A stretch of DNA of 64,000 nucleotides, from NCBI RefSeq assembly GCF_039540975.1, contig NZ_BAABFL010000016.1, positions 72,723 to 136,722 on the forward strand. Direction: 5' to 3'. This document shows, piece by piece, positions 8,946 through 18,335 of this stretch. Numbering within the stretch: the first letter of the stretch is position 1; the number at the start of each line of letters is the position of its first letter. Source of the DNA: Kistimonas scapharcae. GTDB lineage: Bacteria > Pseudomonadota > Gammaproteobacteria > Pseudomonadales > Endozoicomonadaceae. The notes beneath the pieces are model-generated. The model made no database searches, was not told where the DNA came from, and worked only from the letters and a program-made list of their open reading frames with translations. Position numbers and translations under genes: made by a program.

Positions 8946-10415
8946 ATGTCAGAACCTGATAAAATCAATATCTTTTCATTTACAGGAAAGATGCGCGCCC
9001 TTCATCTTTCCTGGATTGCCTTTTTTATTACCTTTGTCGTTTGGTTTAACCATGCGCCACTGGTCACTGCGATTGCTGACTCACTGTCACTCACTCGCGA
9101 ACAACTCAAGACCCTGTTAATCCTTAACGTGGCCTTGACCATCCCTGCCCGGGTAATCATCGGTATGCTGACCGATCGGTTTGGCCCCCGTCGTGTATAT
9201 TCAGCCCTGCTGGCGCTATGCAGTATTCCCTGCTTTATGTACGCGCTGGCCGACAATTTCACCCAGGCCGCCATCGCCCGTTTCCTTCTGGGCTGCATCG
9301 GTGCCGGCTTTGTGATTGGTATCCGGATGGTCTCCGAGTGGTTTCCGGCCAAGCAACTGGGTACCGCAGAAGGAATCTACGGTGGCTGGGGTAACTTTGG
9401 CTCGGCGGCGGCGGCCATGACACTGCCAACGATCGCACTGCTGTTTGGCGGTGAGGATGGCTGGCGCTATGCGGTCGGACTGACCGGCCTGATGTCACTG
9501 GCATACAGTGTCATCTATTACATGAGCGTGAGTGACACACCCAAAGGTTCTACCTATTTCCGCCCCAAGAACCTGGGCGGCATGGAAGTCACCTCCAAAG
9601 GTGACTTTGTTCTGCTGCTGATCATGAAAATCCCGATGTATGCCGCCCTGGCACTGCTGACATGGAAGCTGTCCCCCCAGGGCGTCAGCATGCTGTCAGC
9701 CGGGATCGCCACAGCCATTTATATTGGCCTGACACTGCTGTATCTCCTTGACGCCTGGAAAGCCTGGCAGATCAACAAAGAAATATTCAGCAAGCCTGTG
9801 CCTACGATCCACCAGTACAAGTTCAAGCAGGTTGCCGTATTGAATGTCCTTTACTTCGCCACGTTTGGTTCTGAGCTGGCCGTTGTCTCCATGCTGCCAC
9901 TGTTCTTCATGGACACCTTTGAACTGGATCCGGTCATGGCTGGCCTGGTCGCTTCGGCCTATGCCTTCATGAACCTGATGTCACGTCCCGGCGGCGGATT
10001 AATCAGTGACCGCTTCGGCCGCAAAACAACCCTGCTGGTGTTAACGGCAGGACTGGCCGTTGGTTACGCCACCATGTCCATTATCGATTCCAGCTGGCCG
10101 CTGGTGCTTGCCGTTGTCGCCGCCATGACCTGTTCCTTCTTCGTACAGGCCGGTGAAGGTGCCGTATTTGCCGTGGTACCGCTGATCAAGCGACGCCTGA
10201 CCGGCCAGATCGCAGGTATGACAGGCGCTTACGGCAATGTGGGTGCTGTCTTCTACCTGACCGTACTCTCCCTGGTCGATTACCAGACCTTCTTTCTTGT
10301 GATTGCAGGCACCGCAGTACTGGGCTTTATGACCCTGCTGTTCCTGGAAGAGCCTAAGGGTCAGATGACAGAAGTCATGCCGGATGGCACCGTCACCATG
10401 ATTGACGTGTCCTGA
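8946..10415 (+). CDS. NarK/NasA-type nitrate/nitrite MFS transporter
   Basis: A 489-residue major facilitator with about 12 membrane helices. It shows the NNP-family pattern: a short N-terminal segment, RFLLGCIGAGFVIGIRMVSEWFP, GTAEGIYGGWGNFGSAAAA (the first nitrate signature) and GMTGAYGNVGAVFY (the second). These glycine-rich signatures and the paired arginines bind nitrate or nitrite. It should import nitrate across the inner membrane to feed NasA and NirBD encoded divergently. The ATG at 8946 follows an AAGGAG site. A rho-independent terminator follows at 10474-10504, although the kinase gene lies just beyond it. Confidence 0.93.
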   Translation: MSEPDKINIFSFTGKMRALHLSWIAFFITFVVWFNHAPLVTAIADSLSLTREQLKTLLILNVALTIPARVIIGMLTDRFGPRRVYSALLALCSIPCFMYALADNFTQAAIARFLLGCIGAGFVIGIRMVSEWFPAKQLGTAEGIYGGWGNFGSAAAAMTLPTIALLFGGEDGWRYAVGLTGLMSLAYSVIYYMSVSDTPKGSTYFRPKNLGGMEVTSKGDFVLLLIMKIPMYAALALLTWKLSPQGVSMLSAGIATAIYIGLTLLYLLDAWKAWQINKEIFSKPVPTIHQYKFKQVAVLNVLYFATFGSELAVVSMLPLFFMDTFELDPVMAGLVASAYAFMNLMSRPGGGLISDRFGRKTTLLVLTAGLAVGYATMSIIDSSWPLVLAVVAAMTCSFFVQAGEGAVFAVVPLIKRRLTGQIAGMTGAYGNVGAVFYLTVLSLVDYQTFFLVIAGTAVLGFMTLLFLEEPKGQMTEVMPDGTVTMIDVS

Positions 10416-10473
10416 ACTTATCCAGCACATACCATGACAGATTCCCCCGCTTGAGTCTGTCAGTGGTACATTC

Positions 10474-10504
10474 GGGTGACTGACAGCAGTCACCCTCTTT
10501 TTTT
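10474..10504 (+). terminator. rho-independent terminator after nitrate transporter
   Basis: A GC-rich stem GGGTGACTG / CAGTCACCC with a four-base loop is followed by TCTTTTTTT. It lies 59 bases past the transporter stop and just before the phosphatase-kinase gene, so it may only partly block read-through. Confidence 0.85.
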
Positions 10505-10525
10505 ATGGACAGGTAAACGGGCAGT

Positions 10526-12235
10526 ATGAGCAACAAGCTAGACGTTAATTACGCTTTCAGCACCAGCGCCGGCATCAAACCGGAAAATCAGGATGCCTGT
10601 GCGATCCGCATACCTGACAACCACAATGCCCTCACGCACAAGGGGATTGTGGCACTGGTTGCCGACGGTGTCAGCGCCTGTACACGGGCCAGGGAAGCCA
10701 GCCACACCAGTATTTCATCATTCATGGCAGACTATTACAGTACGCCGGACTCCTGGCAGGTGCGACATGCCGCTGGCAAGGTCATTACCGCCATCAACAG
10801 CTGGCTGCACTACCAGGGTCAACATCACATTCACAACGACACGGATCTCTGTACGACGTTTTCCGGCATCGTTTTAAAATCCAATACTGCCCACCTGCTG
10901 CATATCGGTGACAGCCGTATCTACCGCCTCAGAAAACAGCAGTTGGAGTGCCTGACCGAAGACCATACGTCTCGTCTCGGCCAGCGACAATACCTAGCAC
11001 GTGCACTTGGCATGCACCGTCATACCGAAGTGGACTACCGCACTGAAACCCTGCAAACAGACGATGTATTCATTCTCACCACCGACGGCATTCACGATGT
11101 CTTAAGTCACAGGGAAATTGTCGCCAGCTGCATGGGCAACCCGGGGCTCCAGCAAATAGCAGACAGCCTGGTTCAGACCGCTCTATCCGCCGGTAGCAGT
11201 GATAACCTGACGGTTGTCATTTGTCGCATTGATACTCTGCCGGCCGAAAACAGCCATGAAACCTTGGAACGGCTGGCACAATTGCGGTTTCCACCGGATC
11301 TGGAGCCTGGACAGATTCTGGATGGCTATCGCATCCTGGAAACGCTTCATGCCAGCACCCGGAGCCAGCTTTATCTGGCTGAAGATACTGATTCCGGCCA
11401 ACAGGTTGTCATCAAGACGCCGTCCGTTAACTTTGACGATGACCCACTCTACCTCGACGGCTTTCTCCGTGAAGAATGGATAGGACGACGGGTCAACCAT
11501 CCTGCGATCATGACACTTCATGCACCGAAGGCAGGCAAGCAGTTTCTCTACCATGTCTGTGAGTACATCCCGGGACAGACTTTGCGAAGCTGGATGCAGG
11601 ACAACCCCAGGCCAGACCTCAATACGGTCAGGGACCTGACCCGTCAGATTGTCTGCGCCTTACGGGGCCTGCACAGAATGCAGATCCTCCATCAGGACCT
11701 GAAACCGGAAAACCTGATGATTGACCCGAACGGACGCGTTCGACTGATTGATTTTGGCGCCGCCCGTGTCGCCGGAGACACTGAAATCCAGTCAGGGCTC
11801 CATGACAATACCCCGCAGGGCACCAAGAATTATGTGGCGCCCGAATATTTTCTGGGCAGCGCTATCGATTACCGTGCCGACCAGTTCGCCGTCGGTGTGA
11901 TTGTCTACGAGATGCTGACAGGTCACCTTCCCTACCGCGAAATCGCCGGGAACAGCATTCGCATCAAGCACTACAAACATCTCCGGTATCGCCCGGTGAC
12001 GGATGACCGTCCCGACCTGCCAGAATGGATCAACCAGGCGCTGGCCAAAGCTGTCGCTCCCAACCCGACTGAACGTTATGAGGCTTTATCGGAATTCTGC
12101 CAGGATCTTTCCACCCCTAACCCGGCATTCCAACATATGGACTTTCAGCCGCTGATGTCGAAAAACCCAACCCTGTTCTGGCAATTGCTTTGCATTCTCC
12201 TGGGAGGCATCAATCTCTGGCAATTTTTCCAGTAA
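10526..12235 (+). CDS. PP2C-type phosphatase / Ser-Thr protein kinase fusion
   Basis: A 569-residue bifunctional signalling protein. Residues about 1-235 form a PPM/PP2C phosphatase domain (NQDACAI, VADGVSACT, HIGDSRIYR, TTDGIHDVL, SSDNLTVVI, the usual metal-binding Asp motifs). Residues about 260-530 form a eukaryotic-like kinase with VVIK, the catalytic loop HQDLKPENLM (Asp391), DFGAAR, and an APEYF motif. A C-terminal hydrophobic segment (LLCILLGGINLWQFF) probably anchors it in the membrane. The same fusion sits beside nirBD and the nitrate transporter in pseudomonads, so a role in controlling nitrate assimilation or uptake is plausible but unproven. Confidence 0.92.
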   Translation: MSNKLDVNYAFSTSAGIKPENQDACAIRIPDNHNALTHKGIVALVADGVSACTRAREASHTSISSFMADYYSTPDSWQVRHAAGKVITAINSWLHYQGQHHIHNDTDLCTTFSGIVLKSNTAHLLHIGDSRIYRLRKQQLECLTEDHTSRLGQRQYLARALGMHRHTEVDYRTETLQTDDVFILTTDGIHDVLSHREIVASCMGNPGLQQIADSLVQTALSAGSSDNLTVVICRIDTLPAENSHETLERLAQLRFPPDLEPGQILDGYRILETLHASTRSQLYLAEDTDSGQQVVIKTPSVNFDDDPLYLDGFLREEWIGRRVNHPAIMTLHAPKAGKQFLYHVCEYIPGQTLRSWMQDNPRPDLNTVRDLTRQIVCALRGLHRMQILHQDLKPENLMIDPNGRVRLIDFGAARVAGDTEIQSGLHDNTPQGTKNYVAPEYFLGSAIDYRADQFAVGVIVYEMLTGHLPYREIAGNSIRIKHYKHLRYRPVTDDRPDLPEWINQALAKAVAPNPTERYEALSEFCQDLSTPNPAFQHMDFQPLMSKNPTLFWQLLCILLGGINLWQFFQ

Positions 12236-12341
12236 GAACAAAGCCTGCTGGCAGAAGATCCCTGCCATCTACCTAATACACGTCTGGCTATGACTTACAC
12301 TGAAAGGAGTATCAACCCCCAACCAACCGCAAGGTAGTGCC

Positions 12342-12914
12342 GTGATCGCCACACTGACCGAAATCACCCGTGAACAGTTTGATGTCGATATTGAACTCTA
12401 TTACGCCACAACGCATAACGTGACAGGCAAAAGCATCTACTTCAACAGCCGCTGCTATCTGCGCCAGGAAGCGGCAGACTGTCTTAACAGCGCAATTTCC
12501 CACGCAGCAACTCTTGGCTTGAAGCTCAAACTGTGGGATGCCTTTCGGCCTGTCGAGGCACAGCGGGTGCTCTGGAATGCCTTTCCCGGTAGCGATTACG
12601 TGTCAGATCCGGATACCGGCCGTTGCCCCCACTGTCGCGGAGTCGCGATAGACCTGACCCTTATCGACCGAACCAGTGGCACAGAACTGGAGATGGGAAC
12701 CGGTTTTGATGATTTTGAGGAAGCCGCCTGGCACCTCAATGAATCGGTGTGCTTGGAAGCCAGAAGAAACCGGCTGTTATTGGCTGGCCTGATGCACACG
12801 GCAGGCTTTGAGAAATTTGATTACGAATGGTGGCATTACCAGTTGCCGGACTGCGAGCGCTTCCCGATCCTTACCGATCAGGAAGCAGGCACGCAGCTCA
12901 TGTCAGCTCAGTGA
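12342..12914 (+). CDS. ddpX: D-alanyl-D-alanine dipeptidase (VanX/DdpX family)
   Basis: A 190-residue zinc peptidase of the M15D family. It has the substrate-binding region LKLWDAFRPVEAQR, a metal-binding block CPHCRGVAIDLTL that corresponds to SxHxxGxAxD, and the catalytic glutamate/histidine pair in YEWWHY. Such enzymes cleave D-Ala-D-Ala in the cytoplasm, either for peptidoglycan recycling or as nutrient scavenging. There is no signal peptide. The start is a GTG at 12342 after an AAGGT site. The family usually has SRHSRG before the aspartate; here it is CPHCRG. No vanA/vanH genes are near, so glycopeptide resistance is not indicated. Confidence 0.85.
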   Translation: MIATLTEITREQFDVDIELYYATTHNVTGKSIYFNSRCYLRQEAADCLNSAISHAATLGLKLKLWDAFRPVEAQRVLWNAFPGSDYVSDPDTGRCPHCRGVAIDLTLIDRTSGTELEMGTGFDDFEEAAWHLNESVCLEARRNRLLLAGLMHTAGFEKFDYEWWHYQLPDCERFPILTDQEAGTQLMSAQ

Positions 12915-13153
12915 TGACCACACTGCTTGCTGGCGTCGCCAACGATACCAGTATCCGTTTCCACCAGCTTGCCCTTACCCAGGAACAGGTCGATGAGGCC
13001 ATCAGCGGATAGTTCCTGCACAGAACAGGTGTGATACTGCACATCCTGACCAAACTGAGTAGCCATTGCATCCTTAAGGGCATCGCGACTGTAGGGCTGC
13101 CCATACTCCAGCACCAGATTCAGTACTTTACGTCCGTGAACCGTTTTTGCCAT
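12908..13153 (-). CDS. yecH: YecH-family putative metal-binding protein
   Basis: An 81-residue protein with the YecH (DUF2492) pattern: VHGRKVLNLVL near the N-terminus, FHTC-like YHTCSVQELSADGLIDLFLGKGK in the middle, and a Cys-His tail (ASKQCGHH). The conserved His and Cys residues suggest metal binding; the function is unknown. The start ATG at 13153 has a GGGAG site 8 bases upstream. The 3' end overlaps the dipeptidase gene by 7 bases (convergent genes). Confidence 0.88.
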   Translation of the reverse strand: MAKTVHGRKVLNLVLEYGQPYSRDALKDAMATQFGQDVQYHTCSVQELSADGLIDLFLGKGKLVETDTGIVGDASKQCGHH

Positions 13154-13373
13154 GGATAACACTCCCAACTATTTTATGTAGCCAATTTTATCGGACAGGC
13201 TTCTTATTTTTAGCCTAATTGACAGACAACCCTGAGGGTTTAGGCGTACAAAGGTACAAAAGTCAGCCTGTCTCAGACATGCGTATTAATCCCATCTGCC
13301 CTAACATTTTTTATTTAAAGCAACGCGGCCCCATTCCTCATATAATCGACCTTTTGCGCAAGGCCACCTCCAG

Positions 13374-14537
13374 ATGGACGATGCACCACAGATTCAATGG
13401 ATCGCTGATAACAAAAGCCTCGCACAGGCCTGCCAGCAGTGGCAGGATGTCCCCTACCTGGGGCTTGATACCGAGTTTATTCGTACAAGCACTTTCTACC
13501 CGATACCCGGCCTGACCCAGGCAGGGCATGACAATCAGGTCATGCTGATTGACCCCCAGGCCATCACTGACTGGACGCCATTTTGCGCAATCCTCGAAAA
13601 TACCGACATTATCAAGGTGATGCACGCGGCCGGGGAAGACCTGGAAGTATTTCAGCGTCTGCTGGGCACCCTGCCCGACCCGATTTTCGATACACAACTG
13701 GCCGTTTCCTTTCTGGGCACAGACCACTGCCTGGGGTATCAGCGACTGGTTGAACGCTTTCTGGGTGTCGAACTGGCCAAAGATGAAACCCGGTCTGACT
13801 GGCTGGCACGTCCGCTCAGTGATAACCAGATTCGTTATGCCGCATTAGATGTTTATTACCTGAACCAACTCTACCCGATCCTGACTTCACAACTGGCAGA
13901 CAAACAACGACTGGACTGGCATCGCGAAGACTGTGACAACATGATTCGTAACGCCCGTCATGAGCCGGATCCCGGCGAAGCCTGGCGGGATGCCAAACTC
14001 GCCTGGAAACTGTATCCCCGCCAGCTGACAGTATTACGCGCCATTTGCCAATTCAGGGAAAAGACCGCCAGACAACTGGATGTTCCCCGTAACAAGGTGA
14101 TTCATGCGGCCAGCCTCTGGCCATTGGCCCGTTATCAGCCCGACAGCCTGGACAAGCTCAAGCGTATTGAGCGAATGACACCAGCGATTCTGCGAGTGCA
14201 CGGCCCAGCCATCCTGGCGCATATTCGCGAAGCACTGAAAGTCCCTGAATCCGAATGGCCTGAACGCCTCCCGGCACCACTCCCCAAGCGGGCAAAGCCA
14301 TGGGTTGAAGCCATCCGCAACTACTGTCATACAACCTCAGAAGCCCTGCAGATCGCACGGGAACTGATCCCCGTGAAACTCCTGGCCAACACGCTGGTCA
14401 GACAGTATCTCGACACGGGGGAATTTAGCGCTTCCCCCGCATTACTGAATACCCTGGGACGCTGGCGTCGGGAAACGATTCTGGATAACCTCATCGTCCA
14501 TTTGAATAACATGCAGCAACAGTCAGAGGAGTCATGA
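13374..14537 (+). CDS. rnd: ribonuclease D
   Basis: A 387-residue 3'-5' exoribonuclease for tRNA 3' maturation. The DEDD exonuclease domain shows DTEFIRTSTFYP (Exo I), VMHAAGEDLEVF (Exo II) and YAALDVYYL (Exo III, with the DEDDy tyrosine). HRDC domains follow from about residue 205. Length fits E. coli RNase D (about 375). The gene is followed by ycgL one base past its stop and then by ycgN, the common gammaproteobacterial order. The dense tRNA arrays elsewhere in this window are likely substrates. Confidence 0.95.
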   Translation: MDDAPQIQWIADNKSLAQACQQWQDVPYLGLDTEFIRTSTFYPIPGLTQAGHDNQVMLIDPQAITDWTPFCAILENTDIIKVMHAAGEDLEVFQRLLGTLPDPIFDTQLAVSFLGTDHCLGYQRLVERFLGVELAKDETRSDWLARPLSDNQIRYAALDVYYLNQLYPILTSQLADKQRLDWHREDCDNMIRNARHEPDPGEAWRDAKLAWKLYPRQLTVLRAICQFREKTARQLDVPRNKVIHAASLWPLARYQPDSLDKLKRIERMTPAILRVHGPAILAHIREALKVPESEWPERLPAPLPKRAKPWVEAIRNYCHTTSEALQIARELIPVKLLANTLVRQYLDTGEFSASPALLNTLGRWRRETILDNLIVHLNNMQQQSEES

Positions 14538-14538
14538 C

Positions 14539-14832
14539 GTGAAACTGCTGGTATCCATATACAAAAGCCCGGTCAAAGAAGAAATGTACCTTTACGTGGA
14601 AAAACGGAAAGGGCTGGACGCGGCCCCGGAGGCACTGCTGAAAGTCTTCGGAAAACCGGTACCCGTCATGGACATGTTACTGACACCTGAACGGAAACTG
14701 GCACGGGAAGACACCGCCAAAGTCATGGATAATATCCAGACACAAGGCTACCACCTGCAGATGCCCCCTGCCCGCGAGGATTACCTGCAGACCCTGCCGG
14801 AAGAATTTCTGAGTTTTAATGACCCCGTTTGA
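14539..14832 (+). CDS. ycgL: YcgL-domain protein
   Basis: A 97-residue small protein of the YcgL family (DUF709): VSIYKSPVKEEMYLYVEKR near the N-terminus, LLKVFGKP and LTPERKLAREDTAKVMDNI later. The function is unknown. The start is a GTG immediately after the rnd stop, indicating translational coupling. The 3' end overlaps ycgN by 14 bases. Confidence 0.9.
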   Translation: MKLLVSIYKSPVKEEMYLYVEKRKGLDAAPEALLKVFGKPVPVMDMLLTPERKLAREDTAKVMDNIQTQGYHLQMPPAREDYLQTLPEEFLSFNDPV

Positions 14833-15295
14833 TATGAGCAATACACCCGCATCGCAGACTGACGCCTTCTGGCGCACGGTTCGCCTGGAAGACATGAGCA
14901 AAACCCAGTGGGAGTCACTCTGTGATGGCTGTGGCCGGTGCTGCCTCCAGAAGCTGGAAGACGAAGACACCGGTGAAGTCTGTTACACCGCGTTATCCTG
15001 CCGACACCTTGATACCGACTCCTGTCGCTGCAAGGTTTATCCGCAACGGGCGACGGTTGCCCCCGAGTGCATTCACCTGACCGTCAATGACATTCCGGAA
15101 TTCCACTGGTTGCCCAGCACCTGCGCCTACCGTCTGGTGTCGGAAGGCAAGGATCTCCCGGAATGGCACCCACTGGTGTCAGGCACGCCTGAGACCGTGC
15201 ATCTCGTAGGCATTTCCGTCCAGCAACGGGTTATGAGCGAAGACCGGGTACCCGAAGAAGACTGGGAAGAGCACATCATCCACTGGATTGACTGA
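14819..15295 (+). CDS. ycgN: YcgN-family cysteine cluster protein
   Basis: A 158-residue protein of the UPF0153/CxxCxxCC family. The hallmark CDGCGRCC cluster is followed by spaced cysteines (CYTALSC, CRCKVYP, CIHLT), which likely bind a metal or iron-sulfur centre. Function is unknown. The ATG at 14819 overlaps ycgL; a second ATG at 14834 (MSNTPAS) is also possible. It ends in a terminator hairpin. Confidence 0.9.
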   Translation: MTPFDMSNTPASQTDAFWRTVRLEDMSKTQWESLCDGCGRCCLQKLEDEDTGEVCYTALSCRHLDTDSCRCKVYPQRATVAPECIHLTVNDIPEFHWLPSTCAYRLVSEGKDLPEWHPLVSGTPETVHLVGISVQQRVMSEDRVPEEDWEEHIIHWID

Positions 15296-15323
15296 CGGAA
15301 CAGAAAACGTTCCGTCATTTTGT
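15293..15323 (+). terminator. terminator after ycgN
   Basis: The stem TGACGGAAC / GTTCCGTCA with a seven-base A-rich loop is followed by TTTTGTGTTT. The stem begins in the ycgN stop codon. It lies between converging ycgN and the nitroreductase gene. Confidence 0.7.
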
Positions 15324-15325
15324 GT

Positions 15326-15889
15326 TTATCCTTCGGGCCATGCCGAGACGAAATCCGAAACAGCCAGCTGTGGCCGCTTTTTCCGGACGCCGTCCGGTGT
15401 GCCGAGGTACATGAAACCGTACAGTTTTTCATCGCCCGTCAGACCAAGCCCCTCTTCAACCAGTGGGTGGTAGCTGATAGTGCCTGTTCGCCACATCGCC
15501 CCAATCCCCATGGCATGAGCTGCCACCATCATGCCGTGGCAGGCCGCCCCCAGCGATAGCACCTGCTCAATTTCAGGCACCTTGGGATGTTGCTGTGGGG
15601 TCAGCACCAGTGCCACCAGCATCGGTGCCCGTAATGGCAGCCCCCGGTAGCGATCCAGCATCTCGTCTTCAAGATCCGGTTGATCTGCCTGCACAGCTTT
15701 CGCATAAAGCTCACCTAAGCGTTCGCGGGCCTCACCAGAAATGGTGATATAACGCCATGGGCGCAACATGGCATGATCCGGTGCTCTCAGTGCCGCCTGA
15801 AACAGGATATCCAGTTGTTCAGATGATGGTGCAGGCTCGACTAATCGTGGGACAGAGACTCGCCCTGTTAGTGCTTCAATGGCATCCAC
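15326..15889 (-). CDS. nitroreductase-family protein, YdjA-like
   Basis: A 187-residue FMN-dependent nitroreductase. It starts MDAIEALTGRVS and has the YdjA-type pattern RAPDHAMLRPWRYI and later GAACHGMMVAAHAMGIGAMWRTG. These proteins reduce nitro compounds or related substrates with NAD(P)H; the natural substrate is unknown. The gene faces ycgN and shares no operon. Confidence 0.88.
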   Translation of the reverse strand: MDAIEALTGRVSVPRLVEPAPSSEQLDILFQAALRAPDHAMLRPWRYITISGEARERLGELYAKAVQADQPDLEDEMLDRYRGLPLRAPMLVALVLTPQQHPKVPEIEQVLSLGAACHGMMVAAHAMGIGAMWRTGTISYHPLVEEGLGLTGDEKLYGFMYLGTPDGVRKKRPQLAVSDFVSAWPEG

Positions 15890-16061
15890 TCAAAACCTCC
15901 TGACAACACGACAGACAATTATTTATACAACCAACGATGGTGTCACACCGACGGACAAAGTGTTTGCTTTCCCATAACCACTGGCGATAATGGGACGCAT
16001 GTACGCAGAGACTACCATTAAATCCGAGAATAATGGCCTGGCACGATAATAATTCTTAACT

Positions 16062-17468
16062 ATGACGAGCGTTACCGTCACTGACGTCAAACAGTTCCTG
16101 ATCCATAACGCATTCCTGCTGGCCAGAGGCCTCCTTTGGTTCACGGCGGCGTTGACCGTTTTTTCAGCCTGCTTGCTAAACGGCATTGAGCTGTACTGGT
16201 ACTGGGTTGTGGCTGTGATGCTGCCATGGCCGTATGCCAGCTATTTACTGACTGGATGGATCTCGCGCCCGCGCCAAAACAACAAGGCCACATCCCGCAC
16301 CCAGTCCAGGCTATTGATCACATGCGATACCGTGATCATCAGTGTACTGCTGGCAATCGCAGGCATACCCTTATTTGTTTCGCTGGCAACACTGATCCTG
16401 CTGTCTGTCAGCAGTATCAGTGCACACGGTTTCCGGTTTATGTGCCTGCAAACCCTGTTATTTTCAGGGTTGATATTTATGACACATACCCTGCTACCTG
16501 ATGCCACAATCAATCCACCATTACCCGTAGCGACCCATATCATTATCGCCGCTGGCATGCTGATTTATCTGTTATTCCATAGCTGGCTCTCTTCTGTAAA
16601 AGTCCGTTCGATCAATCGGTTACAGCAACAAGCTCAACAACAAAAGCAGCAATATGCCCAGCTGGTCAACAATATGACCAGCTATCTTCCACCACGCGTT
16701 CATGAGTCCCTGAGCACAGGTCAGCCTCACACAAGCCTGCAACCACGCCGAAAACGCCTGACCGTTTTTTTCTCTGATATAGAAGGCTTTACGAATATCA
16801 CCGATGAAATGGATCCGGAGGCGCTGACAGCCCTGCTAAATCATTACCTTGACGAAATGTCCCGCATCGCTCTGCACTTTGGCGGCACCATTGATAAATT
16901 CATTGGCGACAGCCTGATGGTTTACTTTGGTGATCATCGTCCCCAGGGAGACCGCCGTGATGCACTGGCTGCCGTCTCCATGGCAATCGCCATGCGCAAG
17001 CATATGAAGGTGTTGCGACAGCACTGGCGCAGTAAAGGTATTCGCAAGCCGCTTAACATCCGGATGGGAATTAGTACCGGCTTCTGTACCGTTGGTAATT
17101 TCGGTACTGCTTCACGTATGGATTACACCATCATCGGTGGCAACGTTAACCTGGCCAGCCGACTGGAAAGCCGTGCAGGTACCAATCAGATTTTGATTGC
17201 GGAAGAAACCTGGTCACTGGTCAAGGATGTCATTCTGTGCCGGGCTGAAGGCGAGGTTCAGGTGAAAGGTATTCCACGCCCAGTACCCGTGTATGAAGTG
17301 ATGGATTTCCGCCGGGACCTCGGCGCCAGGAAAAGTTACGTGGAGCATGAAATGAAGGGCTTTTCGCTCTACCTCGATACCACGAACATTCAATCTTACG
17401 ACAAAGAACGAATATTGAAGGCTTTGAAGGATGCTTCGGAAAAGCTGAAAGACCGGATCATCGTCTGA
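16062..17468 (+). CDS. membrane-bound class III adenylate/guanylate cyclase
   Basis: A 468-residue protein. The N-terminal third holds five or so hydrophobic helices (about residues 20-175), then a short glutamine-rich coiled segment (RLQQQAQQQKQQYAQL), then a class III nucleotidyl cyclase domain from about residue 228. The domain has FFSDIEGFT and GDSLMVYFGD (metal-binding aspartates) and a GNVNLASRLE motif (transition-state Asn and Arg). The lysine/aspartate pair that would set ATP or GTP specificity cannot be judged with certainty, but the set is typical of adenylate cyclases. It would make cAMP (or cGMP) in response to an unknown membrane signal. No close partner gene is adjacent. Confidence 0.88.
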   Translation: MTSVTVTDVKQFLIHNAFLLARGLLWFTAALTVFSACLLNGIELYWYWVVAVMLPWPYASYLLTGWISRPRQNNKATSRTQSRLLITCDTVIISVLLAIAGIPLFVSLATLILLSVSSISAHGFRFMCLQTLLFSGLIFMTHTLLPDATINPPLPVATHIIIAAGMLIYLLFHSWLSSVKVRSINRLQQQAQQQKQQYAQLVNNMTSYLPPRVHESLSTGQPHTSLQPRRKRLTVFFSDIEGFTNITDEMDPEALTALLNHYLDEMSRIALHFGGTIDKFIGDSLMVYFGDHRPQGDRRDALAAVSMAIAMRKHMKVLRQHWRSKGIRKPLNIRMGISTGFCTVGNFGTASRMDYTIIGGNVNLASRLESRAGTNQILIAEETWSLVKDVILCRAEGEVQVKGIPRPVPVYEVMDFRRDLGARKSYVEHEMKGFSLYLDTTNIQSYDKERILKALKDASEKLKDRIIV

Positions 17469-17493
17469 CCCGGCTTTTCCATCATTGGGATAC

Positions 17494-18324
17494 TTATTGA
17501 CGTGCCAGGCGACCGTTATCCGACGCCTTGCCACAATTAGTCCGCCACGGATTGATATCCAACCCACCACGACGCACGTAACGTGCACCGACAGTCAGTG
17601 CTTCCGGCCGGCACTGAGCCAAGATATCCAGAAAAACCCGCTCTACACACTGCTCATGGAAATCCTGATGCTGACGCATGGAGCAGATATATTTCAGCAA
17701 CGACTCACGATCAATGCGCGGCCCACGGTAATCAATGACCAGCGTTCCCCAGTCAGGCTGTCCTGTTACCGGGCAATTGGACTTCAGCAAATGGCTGTAA
17801 AGCGTTTCTGATACACGTTCATCATCAGTCGAAGGTTGTACCAAACTGCTGTCCAGCTGATAGGTGTCGATGGCAATATCCAGCTCATCGATACATTCGC
17901 CCTGCAGCACGGCCAAACCACGCTGTTCCAGCGCATTGATAGAAAGAATCTCCACACGTACCTGTGCACCGGCGGCCCGACTGAGATCACGGGCCATGGT
18001 TGCCTGCACGTCTGCTGCTGACTCAAACCGGCTCTGGTTGAAGGAATTCAGGTAAAGCTTGAAGGACTTGGATTCAATAATGCATTCTGAATCACAGGGA
18101 ATTGTGAATACCCCGGCCGCCACTACCGGCTTGCCGCGATGATTCAGCCAGGACAGCTCATAGGCATTCCAGATATCAACCCCGGTAAACGGCAGACTGG
18201 CGGCTACCAGGCCATTCGCCTCCCACTTGGGTGCACGGGGTATCGGAAAAAGCAGGTTCGCATCGTACTCGGCCACATAATCACTGTGCTTGCCCAGTGG
18301 GGATGCTTCTAAGGATGTGTTCAT
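17494..18324 (-). CDS. queF: NADPH-dependent 7-cyano-7-deazaguanine reductase
   Basis: A 276-residue bimodular QueF that reduces preQ0 to preQ1 in queuosine synthesis. It shows the QueF motif ESKSFKLYLNSFNQ for NADPH binding, the catalytic cysteine in NCPVTGQPDWG, and QHQDFHEQCVERVF. Length fits the long (YqcD-type) class. It precedes the ABC exporter pair by 11 bases downstream of them, so it may share their transcript. Confidence 0.96.
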   Translation of the reverse strand: MNTSLEASPLGKHSDYVAEYDANLLFPIPRAPKWEANGLVAASLPFTGVDIWNAYELSWLNHRGKPVVAAGVFTIPCDSECIIESKSFKLYLNSFNQSRFESAADVQATMARDLSRAAGAQVRVEILSINALEQRGLAVLQGECIDELDIAIDTYQLDSSLVQPSTDDERVSETLYSHLLKSNCPVTGQPDWGTLVIDYRGPRIDRESLLKYICSMRQHQDFHEQCVERVFLDILAQCRPEALTVGARYVRRGGLDINPWRTNCGKASDNGRLARQ

Positions 18325-18335
18325 TACAACGAAAC

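Noticed and set aside
12342..12914. VanX-like dipeptidase as a sign of glycopeptide resistance.
   Set aside because: No vanH, vanA or regulator nearby; DdpX-type peptidoglycan or nutrient roles are more likely in a Gram-negative.
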